A DNA stretch of 64,000 nucleotides from Hypericum androsaemum (GCA_963995505.1 OZ023189.1:2059155-2123154); one strand, 5' to 3'. Positions 24,211 through 35,656 are shown, counted from the stretch's first letter. Made by a program: numbers and translations. Notes: generated by a model not told the origin, from the sequence alone.

Positions 24211-24440
24211 AATTTTTGATTGAGACAGTTAATTTTTTCTTTTTTAAAATTACAAATTTAGAGATTACTTATTTTGAGAATTTTTATATTTTTAATACTA
24301 AAATATCCCAAATTTAGATTACTTATTTTGAGAATTTTAGTAGTAGAATTTTGGCAATTTTTGATTGAGACAGTTAATTTTTTTTCTTTTTTAAAACTAC
24401 AAATTTAGAGATTACTTATTTTGAGAATTTTGGTATCAAT
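24211..24440. repeat. Two-copy direct repeat, offset 145 bp
   Basis: A block starting AATTTTTGATTGAGACAG and continuing through AAATTTAGAGATTACTTATT occurs at 24211-24292 and again at 24356-24440. A partial third copy of the TTTAGATTACTTATTTTGAG phrase lies between. The copies are nearly identical, so the duplication is fairly recent. Confidence 0.7.
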
Positions 24441-26475
24441 ACATCCCACATCCCAAACCAACATGAAATTAAAAGGTTACTCCATAGACTAGCATTTTGA
24501 GGAGAAAATATTACAATATAATGCCTCAAAGGCTATGCTGTATTAGATCAAACATATCGTGTGGAAGAGAATAGCCACATGCCAAATGTCTAAGCAAATC
24601 TTTTGACGAGTTTCTATTGAAAGTTTTGTGATTTGACAAGGTTCCTGTCTTCAAAGTTAAGATGAAATTAGTGGTTTCTAAAGCATTAGGATATGCATTG
24701 GTCGCTCTCCTTTTATGCCTTTTATTTTTGTAGATGGATCTGCCTATATTTTACATCAATAATTATGTCTTATTAAATTTTAAATACTGATTTTTTATCA
24801 AATTCTTTTATATAAAATATCGGTAGGTCAAATGATCTTTGACTCTAAAAAACTCTACTTAAATATGAGTGTTCTCTATTGCCAAGCTAATTATTCTCAT
24901 CGATTGGACACAACTCTAATATATTGCTATTACACTGGTCTGGATTGGGTAAAATTTATAACCGTCTCTCCAGAAGATTTATTATAGTCAAGATTTCACA
25001 TTTTTTCATATAATAGTGGGTCCTACATGATTTTTTTCCTTTCTCTAAACTTTTATGAAATGAATTAATGATACTAACATTTAATGACAGCAACCGACTT
25101 GCTCTAACAAACACAAGAACGAAAATTGAGTTTGGAGTACCAAGATTCAAAACTCGATTGTTACAAAATTTTATTTATAAAAAACATTGAATTTGTGTGC
25201 AATGTCAATAACGTACGGCCAACTTTTATAAGACTATTTTTATTGATGTGAGTCACAAAATAAATAAATAATTTCTCTTTTATTCAGATATAATCCAATT
25301 AAATCCATCTTTTTTATATCTCTATTAGTGACCACCTACAACTCAACATTCTAAATAAATAATTAATTTTTCTCTCATTCACATACTTGTATTATCTATA
25401 AAAATTTTCATAACTATTGAAAAATTGAGCTCTATTGATAAAGAATTGATAAATACGAATTAAAAATACAAGATTCTATTTATAGAGAATTAAAAAAATA
25501 AAAATTGTCATATATATTTTTCAAAAATCTTCTTTGTCCTATTGTTGACCTACTTGGATTAAGTCGCAATAAAGAATAGCCTGATGTAGAATAGTAGAAA
25601 TTGTCTGAATTTGAAGTTCCATGGTCTAAACTCTAAGGCTATCAACCACGTACACTTTGTCTGGAAAAAACGACGGGGCAAGCCAAATGCCTCTAAGAAT
25701 TGACAAAAAATCATGGTAAAGTTTTACGAAAAAAATAAATGGTGAAAAAATCAAAGTAAATTTGATAGTGCTCGAATTGGAATACTAATTTTTTAAATAA
25801 AAATATGAAAGGGGAAAATTTTGGCATCAGAAGATTTAGAAAGTTGTAAAATCTTAGTGTACTAAAATTAATTTTTTTATATTTGTATACTACTAAAAAA
25901 AGTTCGACTTACATCAATGATCAGGCAACGATACCGCTAAGCACTAGTATACTAGGACCGTACGAAGCCCGGATCAATGAGAGACCAAGTAAACTTGTAT
26001 CAAAGTGCGAAAGAATTCTTGGCCAATCCCTGGCTTTATTCGGGAAGATTATTTGGTTCCCATGAAGCAAAAGCACCAAACAACCACATAAAAAAGAATG
26101 AACCATATTTTTTTTCATTACTCGTGCGTCAAGAGTAATAAAAAAAATGGCGACTCGTAAAATCGTACGATCTTACGATTATAATCGCGATCTTGACAAC
26201 CTTACTCTTGCCCCTCACCAAGCTTACTCAATCCTCAAAGAAACCAAGAACGAACTCTCTACTGCACCATCAAAAATGCTTTTTTGTTCATTTAACGAGT
26301 TATCAAATTCAAACCTCACAGATGAAGTACACATTATTGAGATAACTACTTTCTAAAATATAGTGCGATTAAAATCGACTCTAGATACAAGATATAAAAA
26401 AGGTTAAAATCTACTAGACTACTATATAGTTTTGTGGTTTGACATACCACTGTCTTTGTTGTTCTAAGTTCTTCG
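24441..26475. other. AT-rich intergenic DNA with one small unassigned open frame
   Basis: The only frame with a good start context is 26147-26356 (+), 69 codons starting MATRKIVRSYDYN after an A-run. I do not recognise it. It could be the end of a decayed gene or chance. Nothing else is supported. Confidence 0.4.
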
Positions 26476-26863
26476 TGTTAGGAATTCAGCAATCAAGAGA
26501 ACAAAACGCGCAAAGAACACTGACACAAGAGGTAACGTGGTTCGGCCTAATGCCTACGTCCATGGGGAGAATGAGAACTTTTATTGATGGATCCGAGTCA
26601 CAAAACCATACAAAACCATTGGGTAACACGTCCTCATATAATAGATGAACCCTTGGAGTACAAGAAACCTATCTAGGTCGTCCTAGGAGTCCAAAACAAG
26701 AGTCCGAGTAAAACAGAAAACGGCTGTCATCACCACCTAGCGGTCACTAGGTCCTCAGAAATTGCCCATTCTGTTTGCCACCCCTAGCGTTCGCTAGGGG
26801 GCTAGCGTCCACTAGCAATGGCCAATTTCAACCATTTTCTTCTTTTCTCGACACTTCCCAATA
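26476..26863 (-). repeat. 3' LTR of Copia-C
   Basis: It starts TGTTAGGAATTCAGC on the + strand and ends CCCAATA, matching 28806-29176 along its length with scattered substitutions and small gaps. It contains several CTAGCG...CGCTAG palindromic motifs between 26735 and 26815. Confidence 0.85.
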
Positions 26864-27255
26864 ATCTCCACCTCGGCGAAAAAATATCTCTTACGAAGAA
26901 CCATGAAGCTCAACCCGAACTTTAACAAACTCCATCTTGATGAAACACCATCCCATGAAGAATCATGAAAATTTGAGAAACCAAATCGACTCTACTGACT
27001 CCATCTCAAACCATAGATAACCACCATCAATAAGACCATCTCAACTTTCTTTCCTCCTTTTGTTCAATCACTTAGAGCCAGCCCCCAAGCTCGAGCCTCC
27101 GAGCTTGCTTGGCCTATTCCCTCCAATCTCCATCGAACCCCAACTAGCAAGTCCACCTGTTGAAGCAATCTTGTGACCAATAGACACGCACTCTATTTTC
27201 TGGTCAGCCCCATGCTCTGCAACCTCGAACTACTTTTCTGCTGGACCTTCTTGCC

Positions 27256-28779
27256 TCAAATCAATGCTACTTGCCATAGCATACAATGTGCAACCTTTTT
27301 TCTACCAAGTAGAACCCTCGATATGCCATGAACCCTACCGTTCGGCCTTGAGTGAGATACCTGATCCGCCTGTAGTGCTACCAATGGTTTCGCATGCCCA
27401 ATGCCAAACCTACCCAATGCTTCTCCGAGATAATCCATGCCTCCATGAAATAACCATAGCTTGCTATCCATGTCTCCGCAAATCCTAACTACACTCAAAC
27501 CATCCATGTCAAGCCTTTGCTCCCTCAGACGAACCAACTGCATATGACTTGAGCTTTTTTTCTCTCCATCGAAACACAAAGATGTGACTCCACCTACAAC
27601 ATTGCCCCCCACTAACCTGTAGGTATTTCTTGCATCTCTTTCACCTTTCATCACCATCATAGCATCCTTCTCCAACTAAATTAGCCTGCCTACAACCTTA
27701 TAGCCATATCCGCTACAATCCAAGGCTCCTAATGAGATCAAATTCCTCTCCAACTTTGGAACATGCCTAACCCTACACAACTTCACCACGACACCATCCC
27801 ACATATTGATCTGGATATCATATATGTTAGTGACTCTATAAGCGGAACCATCACCCATAGTCACCATACCTGAATCAACAAATTTGTAGATGTTGAACCA
27901 CCCTCTCTTGGGTGTCATGTGAAAGGAACAAGTGCTATCCAAAATTCAGGAATCAGAGTACTTTGGACCTGATAAAATAGAAAGACAGTCACAATCCGAC
28001 CTGTCCGAATAAGAGACCACATTGACAGAACCAGATCCTTTTTCCTCGCTATCCTGAGTTCTTCTTGGACAATCCTTCTTCGCTTGCCCTTTTTCTCTGC
28101 GCTCGAAGCAATTTTCCTTGAACTTTCTTGACCCCGACTTGAATCTTCTTCCATCTTTTCTTTCACTACAACCATCATGACTTTCCCTCACAACCAGCCC
28201 TTCCATTCATTCATCGCCAGTTTTCCTCCTTTGCTGAAACCCTAGTAGAGGACTTGTGATCTCTTCTAACACCAGGGAATCCTTCCCCCAATGTAAGGTT
28301 GTAACCAAATTCTCATAGGAAGCTGGTAAGGAATTTAGGAGCAACAATGCGTTGTCTTCTTCCTCGAACTTCACATTGACCCTTCTTAAATCACTTAACA
28401 ATTGATTAAAAATATTTATGTGTTGGCTCAAATCCGAGCCCCCCATCATCTTAAGCCTGTACAACTTTTGCTTAAGATATAGCTTGTTCGACAAAGATTT
28501 TGACATATACCTTGCCTCTAATTTCTTCCATACCTTAGCTGGTGACTCCTTATCTATGAGGTGATACATCACATTGTCCGCCAAGCATAAGTAAATTGTC
28601 GCCACCGCCTTTACCCCTAACTCTATCCACTATTGATCCTCCATCTTCTTGGGCTTCTTCTCCGAGAGCGCAATGACCATCCCTTGTTGTACAAGGAGAT
28701 TCTTGACACGCCTTTGCCATAATCCAAAATTTGATAAACCATCAAACTTCAGAAGAGCAAATTTTGTGCCATCTGACAT
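27256..28779 (-). pseudogene. Copia-C gag-protease
   Basis: Translation would start at the ATG at 28779 (MSDGTKFALLKFDG), the usual Copia gag opening, and run through a UBN2-type gag domain (KVWKKLEARYMSKSLSNKLY, ENLVTTLHWGKDSL). A zinc knuckle follows near 28100 in which the second Cys and the His are lost (CFERREKGQAKKDC). The protease DSTCSFHMTPKRGW lies near 27915. In-frame stops occur at 28630-28632, 28207-28209, 27946-27948 and about 27676-27678, so it is inactive. The frame fades out near 27256. The stretch from there to the 3' LTR is non-coding yet similar to Copia-B, and no integrase or polymerase was found. Confidence 0.8.
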
Positions 28780-28791
28780 CCTCCAACCTTA

Positions 28792-28803
28792 GCTCTGATA
28801 CCA
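28792..28803 (-). other. Primer-binding site of Copia-C
   Basis: The minus strand reads TGGTATCAGAGC two bases after the LTR end, the perfect complement-type site for initiator methionine tRNA. Confidence 0.85.
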
Positions 28804-28805
28804 AT

Positions 28806-29176
28806 TGTTAGGAATTCAGCAATCAAGAGAACAAAATGCGCAAAGAACACGGACACAAGAGGTAACGTGGTTCGGCCTAATGCCTACATCCACGGGGAGA
28901 AAGAAGAACTTTTATTGATGGATCTGAGTCACAAAGCCATACAAAACCCTTGGATAACAAGTCTTTATATAATAGACGAACCCTTGGAGTAAAAGAAACC
29001 TATCTAGGTTGTCCTAGGAGTCCAAAACAAGAGTTCGAGCAAAACAGGAAATGGCTGTCTACATCACATAGCGGCCGCTAGGTCCTCAAAAATCGCTCAT
29101 TCTATTTTCCACCCTTAGCGTCTGCTAGCTATGGCCAATTTCCACCATTTGCTTCTTTTCTCGACACTTCCCAATA
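28806..29176 (-). repeat. 5' LTR of Copia-C
   Basis: It matches 26476-26863 and is slightly shorter because part of the palindromic CTAGCG cluster is missing. It ends CCCAATA like its partner. Confidence 0.85.
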
Positions 29177-29278
29177 CTTTGACCACGTGCATGAGATTTT
29201 ATATGACGCGCAACCATGTGACACTCTCTAACATCAAATTTTTTTTATTGAGAAGTAAATTTTTACACATATATATTA

Positions 29279-30243
29279 TGTTGGGTTTGAATGGAAAATT
29301 CAATGCAAGCCCAATAATGGAAAGGCCCTAAGGAAAGGCCCAAAAGGGAGATGGAAGGTTGCAATCCCACATTGAATAGAGCAAGGAGGATTTCCTTGTT
29401 TATAAGGAATTCCCCTCCTTGCCTCTCAACTTGATTGACTTCCTAAAAGGCTGACTCACCGCTAGCTGCCTGCGAGGATGGTGCGAAGCACCGTTCGAGC
29501 ACGAGCACGCGCATGCGCACGCGCACGCGCACGTGCGTGTGTGCATGGCGCATTGGACGCAGGTCGCAATGGGCGCTTTGTGGTGCACTTCGCACTTCGT
29601 ACGTGCGCATCGTCGCGAGGAGCTGGAGGAGCCTTAAGTATTTTGCCCGGGTCCGGAGGCAGCTGCGCAGCTACCGAAGCAACGAGGAGCTGCGAGCGCC
29701 TTCAGGTTGGCCACCGAAGAGGCACGACGGGCTGGAACATCTAGGAGACTTCCAGAAGGCCGAAAGGCTGCGAGATATGTAGCGAAGGGGCACCAGCGTA
29801 GCCTGGGCGCGCCTGGAGGGATCCTGAAGCCACCGAAGGGCCACGAGCGCAGCCAGTCAGCCTGTTGGCCGAGCGGACGCGTCCCTTCGGGGTGGCTGCC
29901 TCCCTGCCTCCTCCAGCCTATAAATAGGCTTGCCCCCTGCCAGAATCCTCATCCCAGCAGCAAGTGCACCTCCTAGCATTGTTGTCTTCTCCTCTCCCCC
30001 CCCCGTTCTTCACTTAGAAAAGAGTCCAAAAGTTCTGGGTATATAAGGGTTCGCCCGAAAGTTTCGAGATACGTGTGCAACGGTCTTGAAAATGCCCTAA
30101 ACAGTCGTTGTATCTTGGGGACGATTGCCGAAAACCGTACCGCACTGAAATATACGGGGCAATCTCGTCTTATGGAGAAAGTGTCCAACACTTGCCTCGA
30201 CTGAAGTAGATCCTAATCAAGTACACCACTCCGACAAACAACA
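29279..30243 (+). repeat. 5' LTR of Copia-D
   Basis: It begins TGTTGGGTTTGAATGG and ends ACAAACAACA. TATAAATA at 29919-29926 and TATATAAGG at 30040-30048 are candidate promoters. An alternating purine-pyrimidine tract lies at 29497-29543. CAATCTCGTCTTA at 30160-30172 is complementary to the leader just outside the LTR. Confidence 0.92.
29497..29543. repeat. Alternating purine-pyrimidine tract in the Copia-D LTR
   Basis: Forty-odd bases of (GC/AC/AT)n such as GCACGCGCATGCGCACGCG lie in U3. The partner LTR has mainly GAGCAC repeats here (34913-34965). The composition is suited to Z-DNA. Confidence 0.7.
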
Positions 30244-30260
30244 ATCGTAAGACGAGATTG
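30160..30260 (+). other. Conserved complementary pair spanning the LTR edge of Copia-D
   Basis: CAATCTCGTCTTA (30160-30172) pairs perfectly with TAAGACGAGATTG (30248-30260), enclosing 75 bases that include the LTR end at 30243. The right LTR (35567-35581) would pair over 15 bases. No TGG-type tRNA primer site follows the LTR, and only 28 bases separate the LTR from the gag ATG at 30272. The same pairing exists in Copia-A. Confidence 0.7.
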
Positions 30261-30271
30261 TGTACTTGAAG

Positions 30272-33200
30272 ATGGCATCGACAAGCTCAGCACCAGTGCC
30301 AGCGGTCCCGGGAACTGTCCACGCCGAAAGGTCGGCCAAGTTCAATGGTACCGAATTCAAGAGGTGGCAACAGAAGATGTTGTTCTACCTGACAATGCTC
30401 AACCTGGTCCGATTCTTAAAGGAAGAGGCTCTGAAGGTGGCAGAAAATGAGGCAGATCAACAGAAGATCAATGCCCTCGATGCATGGAGTCACAGTGACT
30501 TCCTATGCCAGAACTACGTCCTGAATGGACTAGATGACACGCTCTACAACGTCTATGCGGAAGCTAAGACCGCTAAAGAGCTGTGGAGTTCACTCGAGAA
30601 GAAGTACAAAACGGAGGATGCCAGAACAAAGAAATTCATCGTCGGACGATTCCTCGACTTCAAGATGGTGGACTCCAAAAAGGTCATCGACCAAGTGCAA
30701 GAGTTGCAGCTGATCCTTCACGAGATCCAAGCCGAAGGGATGCAACTCAGCGAGTCCTTCCAAGTAGCTGCGATGATCGAGAAGCTCCCCCCGCTGTGGA
30801 AGGATTTCAAGAGCTACCTCAAGCACAAGAGGAAGGACATGGGCCTAGAAGACCTGATTGTGAGACTTAGGATCGAGGAAGACAACCGAAAGTCCGAAGT
30901 CAAGCAAGGCAAGGCCAACCCCGAGACCACCGTGCACCTCGCCGAGGGAAAAGGTAGCAAGAAGAGGAAGAAGTCCGGGGATAAGCAGGAGAAGCAAGAG
31001 CCCAAGAAGATCAAGGGCGACTGCTACAACTGCGGTAAACTCGGACACATGGCTAAGGACTGTCGCCAGCCGAAGAAGGACGACCAAGGAAGGGCTAACC
31101 TGGCTGAAGACTTGTCCCAGATGGATCTGTCAGCCGTGGTGTTTGAAGCCAACCTGGTGGACAATCCGAGAGAGTGGTTCGTGGACACTGGAGCTACCCG
31201 CCACGTCTGCTCGGACAAGGAGATGTTCTCGAACTATATCCTGATCACCGGCCGAAAGGTGTTTATGGGAAACTCCGCAACGTCCAAGATCGTTGGTCTG
31301 GGAAAGGTGGTCCTGAAGCTGACCTCAGGAAAGGAGCTGACCCTCAGGAATGTGCTGCATGTCCCGGACATCCGCAAGAACTTAGTTTCTGGCTCACTGT
31401 TAAGCAAAGCCGGTCTTAAGCTTGTATTTGAGGCTGATAAGTTTGTACTGACCAAAGCGGGTCAATTCATAGGAAAGGGTTATCTAGAGAGAGGGCTCTT
31501 TAAGATGAATATAATAATTGTACATCGCACCTTTAACGGTGAAAATAAAGTTAACGTTTCTTCTTACTTGGCCGAGTGTTCTAATTTATGGCATGGTAGA
31601 TTAGGACACGTAAATCTAAACTCGCTAAGAAAGTTAGTAAGTTTAAATTTATTACCGAATCTAGAGCTCAACCCATCCGATAAATGTGAAGTATGTGTGG
31701 AGGCTAAAATGACCAAAGCACCTTTCCATTCAGTGGAAAGAAGTACTACGCCTTTAGAATTAATTCATACGGACACTTGCGATATGAAACACGTGCAAAC
31801 TAAAGGCAGAAAGAAATTCTTCATCACGTTTATCGATGATTGCACGAGATACTGTTACGTATATCTCCTAAAGGGCAAAGACGAAGCTCTTGATGCTTTT
31901 AAGAGATATAAGAATGAGGTTGAAAATCAACTCAACGTGAAAATCAAAATGATCCGAAGTGATCGAGGAGGAGAATATGTAGCTCCGTTTGAGGAACTCT
32001 GTCAAGAACATGGCATTATTCATCAGACAACTGCTCCATACTCACCTCAATCGAATGGCGTAGCTGAACGCAAAAATCAAACTCTTAAGGAGATGATGAA
32101 CGCTATGTTGATTAGCTCGGGCTTACCCCAGAACATTTGGGGGGAAGCTGTGCTCTCAGCTAACCACATTCTAAACAAATTGCCACACAAGAAAAGGGAT
32201 AAAACCCCATATGAACTATGGAAAGGAAGGAAGCCTTCCTACGGTTACCTTAAAGTGTGGGGGTGCCTAGCAAAGGTCGAAGTACCTAAGCCTAAGCAGG
32301 TGCGAATAGGACCCAAGACCATTGATTGCATCTTTATCAGATATGCGCAAAATAGTAGTGCTTATCGATTCTTGGTGCATAAATCTGAAAACCCTGAGAT
32401 AAACACGGGAATGGTCATAGAATCAAGGAACGCAACGTTTTTTGAAGATAGCTTTCCTAATAAGGAAAGAAAGGAAGCAAGTCCGCAGAAAAGGGCTCAC
32501 GAGACTACGCAAGGGTCAAATCAGAAAGATGATGAACCTAGACGTAGTAAACGGATGAAGGTAACCAAATCTTTCGGTCCGGACTATCTAACCTATGCGT
32601 TAGAAGATGAACCCAGGACAATCCAAGAGGCATTGTCCAGTCCAGATGCTCCTCTCTGGAAGGAAGCTATCAATAGTAAGATAGAATCTATTATGCAAAA
32701 CCACACGTGGAAAATCGTGGATCTCCCACCGGGATGCAAACCTTTGGGATGCAGGTGGATCCTAAAAAGAAAATACAAAGCTGATGGATCAATCGATAAG
32801 TACAAAGCTCGATTGGTAGCTAAGGGGTTCAACCAGAAGGAGGGATATGATTTCTTTGACACGTATTCACCGGTCACAAGAATCACATCGATTAGAGTAC
32901 TCATAGCTGTTGCAGCACTCTATAACCTCGAGATCCACCAAATGGATGTAAAAAAAGCTTTCCTAAATGGAGAACTGGAAGAGGAGATATACATGGAGCA
33001 ACCTGAAGGGTTTGTGGCTCCCGGTCAAGAGCATAAAGTATGTCGACTAGTCAAGTCACTATACGGGCTAAAACAAGCGCCGAAACAGTGGCACGAGAAA
33101 TTTGACAGAACAATGTTGTCAAATGGATTTAAGATCAATGAGTGTGATAAATGTGTTTACATTAAGGGCACACCTGAAGCTTACGTAATTGTATGTCTCT

Positions 33201-34150
33201 ACGTAGATGACTAACTAATTATGGGAAGCAATAAAGAGGTTATTGTGAAAACTAAGAACATGTTAAAGAACTATTTTGACATGAAAGATATGGGTCTGGC
33301 AGACGTCATACTAGGAATAAAAATTTCTAGGAAAGCTGACGAAATTATCTTGACACAATCCCACTACGTGGAAAGCGTGCTCAAGAAGTTTGAAGCTTTT
33401 GACAAACCTCCGGTTAAGACTCCAGTAGATTTGAATCTACACTTAGCCAAGAATCGAGAGGACCCAGTATCGCAACTGAAGTATGCGCAAATTATCGGGA
33501 GCTTGATGTATTTAACAAACTGCACTCGTCCCGATATTGCGTACTCAGTTAGTAAACTTAGTAGATTCACAAGTAATCAAGGGAAGGATCACTGGCTAGC
33601 TCTAGAAAGGGTTTTACGGTATTTAAAACATACCATAAACCATGGCATACATTATGCTAAATATCCAGCTGTATTAGAAGGATACAGTGAAGCAAACTGG
33701 ATATCGGACACTAAGGACTCCAAATCCACGAGTGGATACGTATTCACCATAGGAGGAGGAGCTGTGTCTTGGAAGTCCTCTAAACAAACGTGCATAGCTC
33801 GATCCACCATGGAGTCGGAGTTTATAGCACTAGACAAAGCTGGGGAAGAAGCTGAATGGCTTAGAAACTTCCTAGAGGATATTCCGTGCTGGAGCAAGCC
33901 GGTACCTCCCGTATTGATACATTGTGATAGCATGTCTGCAATCGGGAGAGCACAAAGTACACTGTACAACGGAAAGTCTCGACATATCCGTCGGAGACAC
34001 AATACAGTTAGACAGTTGATCTCTAGTGGGGTGATCACCATTAATTATGTAAAGTCCAAGGAAAACTTAGCTGATCCTTTTACGAAAGGAATCAATAGAT
34101 ATCAAATGTACAACGCAGTAAGGGGAATGGGATTAAAATCCACACACTAA
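30272..34150 (+). pseudogene. Copia-D gag-pol polyprotein with one internal stop
   Basis: The reading frame is continuous for 1293 codons apart from TAA at 33212-33214. The start is taken at ATG 30272 ([10 protein letters not shown]). A GTG-initiated extension of four codons is possible but unlikely. Domains in order are: gag ([19 protein letters not shown] near residue 25); CCHC knuckle [14 protein letters not shown] (about 251-264); protease [12 protein letters not shown] with Asp about 305; and GAG-pre-integrase with HxxxH/CxxC ([14 protein letters not shown]). These are followed by integrase with Asp about 501, Asp about 564 and Glu about 599 ([16 protein letters not shown]), reverse transcriptase ([13 protein letters not shown] to YVDD at about 977-980), then RNase H ending [13 protein letters not shown]. 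All catalytic motifs are present. The stop would remove the last third of reverse transcriptase and RNase H unless read through. Confidence 0.92.
33212..33214 (+). other. In-frame TAA directly after the YVDD motif
   Basis: The frame reads TAC GTA GAT GAC TAA CTA ATT ATG, so the stop directly follows the catalytic Asp pair. Copia-A has ACG (Thr) here. The downstream frame stays open for 312 codons to the normal end of RNase H. Confidence 0.9.
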
Positions 34151-34691
34151 AGAACGTCCATAGCGGTAACTCAACCATGAGTGGAGATCCCACAAACTTG
34201 GTTCAATGAGAAAACTAAGTTATGGAAGGTTCAGTTTAATCACCTGGAACCTATCTCATTCTCAGAAGCTGCCCAGGTGTTAGCCTGCAGCAGTGTGGTA
34301 AGGTTAAGCATTACGCTTTTAATAATTCCTATACCTTGATTAAGGTGGAGTATGGCAGGATACTCCTGATAGGAGATCACCTATGTAAGTGTGAAGTGAG
34401 ACCGCTTCAAATGGGAAAAACACTTATGAATCCAAGATACGGTCCATGGCCGAAAAGGACACAACGTGAGAACCCAAATATACTAGGGTTATTATTGTGT
34501 AAATGTTATTGTCTTGGTTTACACCAAAAGCTGACGGTTCAAAACATCGCGTTCACCGAGCAGCGAGTAAATCTGATAATATATTACTAGAGAAGGTTCA
34601 AAGCCGCAAGCTACCTATCTCGATGCAATAATAACACGTCAGAACTTTCGATTAGAGTATGCATGCATTAATCATCATTCATGTGGGGGAT

Positions 34692-34910
34692 TGTTGGGTT
34701 TGAATGGAAAATTCAATGCAAGCCCAATAATGGAAAGGCCCAAAGGAAAGGCCCAAAAGGGAGATGGAAGGTTGCAATCCCACATTGAATAGAGCAAGGA
34801 GGATTTCCTTGTTTATAAGGAATTTCCCTCCTTGCCTCTCAACTTGATTGACTTCCTAAAAGGCTGACTCACCGCTAGCTGCCTGCGAGGATGGTGCGAA
34901 GCACCGTCCT

Positions 34911-34944
<34 letters not shown>

Positions 34945-35651
34945 TACGCACGTGCGTGTGCGCATGGTGCATTAGACGCAGGTCGCAATGGGCGCTTTGT
35001 GGCGCACTTGGCACTTCGCACGTGTGCATCATCTGGAGGAGCCTTAAGTATTTTGCCCGGGTCTGGAGGCAGCTGCGCAGCTACCGAAGCAACGAGGAGC
35101 TGCGAGCGCCTTCAGGTTGGCCACCGAAGAGGCATGACGGGCTGGAACATCCAGAAGACTTCCAGAAGGCCGAAGGGCTGCGAGATCCATCGCGAAGGGG
35201 CACCAGCGCAGCCTGGGCGCGCCTGGAAGGATCCAGAAGCCACCGAAGGGCCACGAGCGCAGCCAGTCAGCCTGTTGGCCGAGCGGACGCGTCCCTTCGG
35301 GGTGGCTGCCTCCCTGCCTCCTCCAGCCTATAAATAGGCTTGCCCCCTGCCAGAATCCTCATCCCAGCAGCAAGTGCACCTCCTAGCATTGTTGTCTTCT
35401 CCTCTCCCCCCCGTTCTTCACTTAGAAAAGAGTCCGAAAGTTCTGAGTATATAAGGGTTCGCCCGAAAGTTTCGAGATACGTGTGCAACGGTCTTGGAAA
35501 CGCCCTAAACAGTCGTTGTATCTTGGGGACGATTGCCGAAGACCGTACCGCACTGAAATATACGGGGCAATCTCGTCTTACGGAGAAAGTGTCCAACACT
35601 TGCCTCGACTTAAGTAGATCCTAATCAAGTACGCCACTCCGACAAACAACA
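34692..35651 (+). repeat. 3' LTR of Copia-D
   Basis: It is nearly identical to 29279-30243. The differences concentrate in the GAGCAC microsatellite and a short deletion near 35030. It has TATAAATA at 35329-35336. Confidence 0.92.
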
Positions 35652-35656
35652 TATTA

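Larger units (their letters stand above)
26476..29176 (-). mobile_element. Copia-C: non-autonomous Copia with gag and protease only
   Basis: Two direct LTRs (26476-26863 and 28806-29176) enclose about 1.9 kb. The minus strand has a primer site pairing with initiator methionine tRNA just inside the right LTR and a purine tract (GCCGAGGTGGAGAT) just inside the left LTR, so the element reads right to left. Five-base flanks are CTTCG (26471-26475) and CTTTG (29177-29181), one C-to-T change apart. Integrase, reverse transcriptase and RNase H are missing. Copia-B (40059-61126) has the same gene content, so the loss is a family trait. Confidence 0.85.
29279..35651 (+). mobile_element. Copia-D: near-complete Copia retrotransposon (6.37 kb)
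   Basis: LTRs of 965 and 960 bp (29279-30243, 34692-35651) flank a single long gag-pol frame. The target duplication TATTA (29274-29278 and 35652-35656) is perfect. A purine tract (GTGGGGGAT) abuts the right LTR. The LTRs differ mainly in a CA/CG-rich microsatellite, which points to a recent insertion. One in-frame stop after the polymerase YVDD motif is the only visible lesion in the coding part. Copia-A (40077-46448) is a decayed copy of the same family with almost the same length. Confidence 0.93.

Noticed and set aside
29478..29976. Arg/Ala-rich open frames in the Copia-D LTR (also 34891-35337, 40410-40922, 45755-46297)
   Set aside because: They are GC-rich microsatellite and LTR sequence, differ in frame between copies, and contain no domain.
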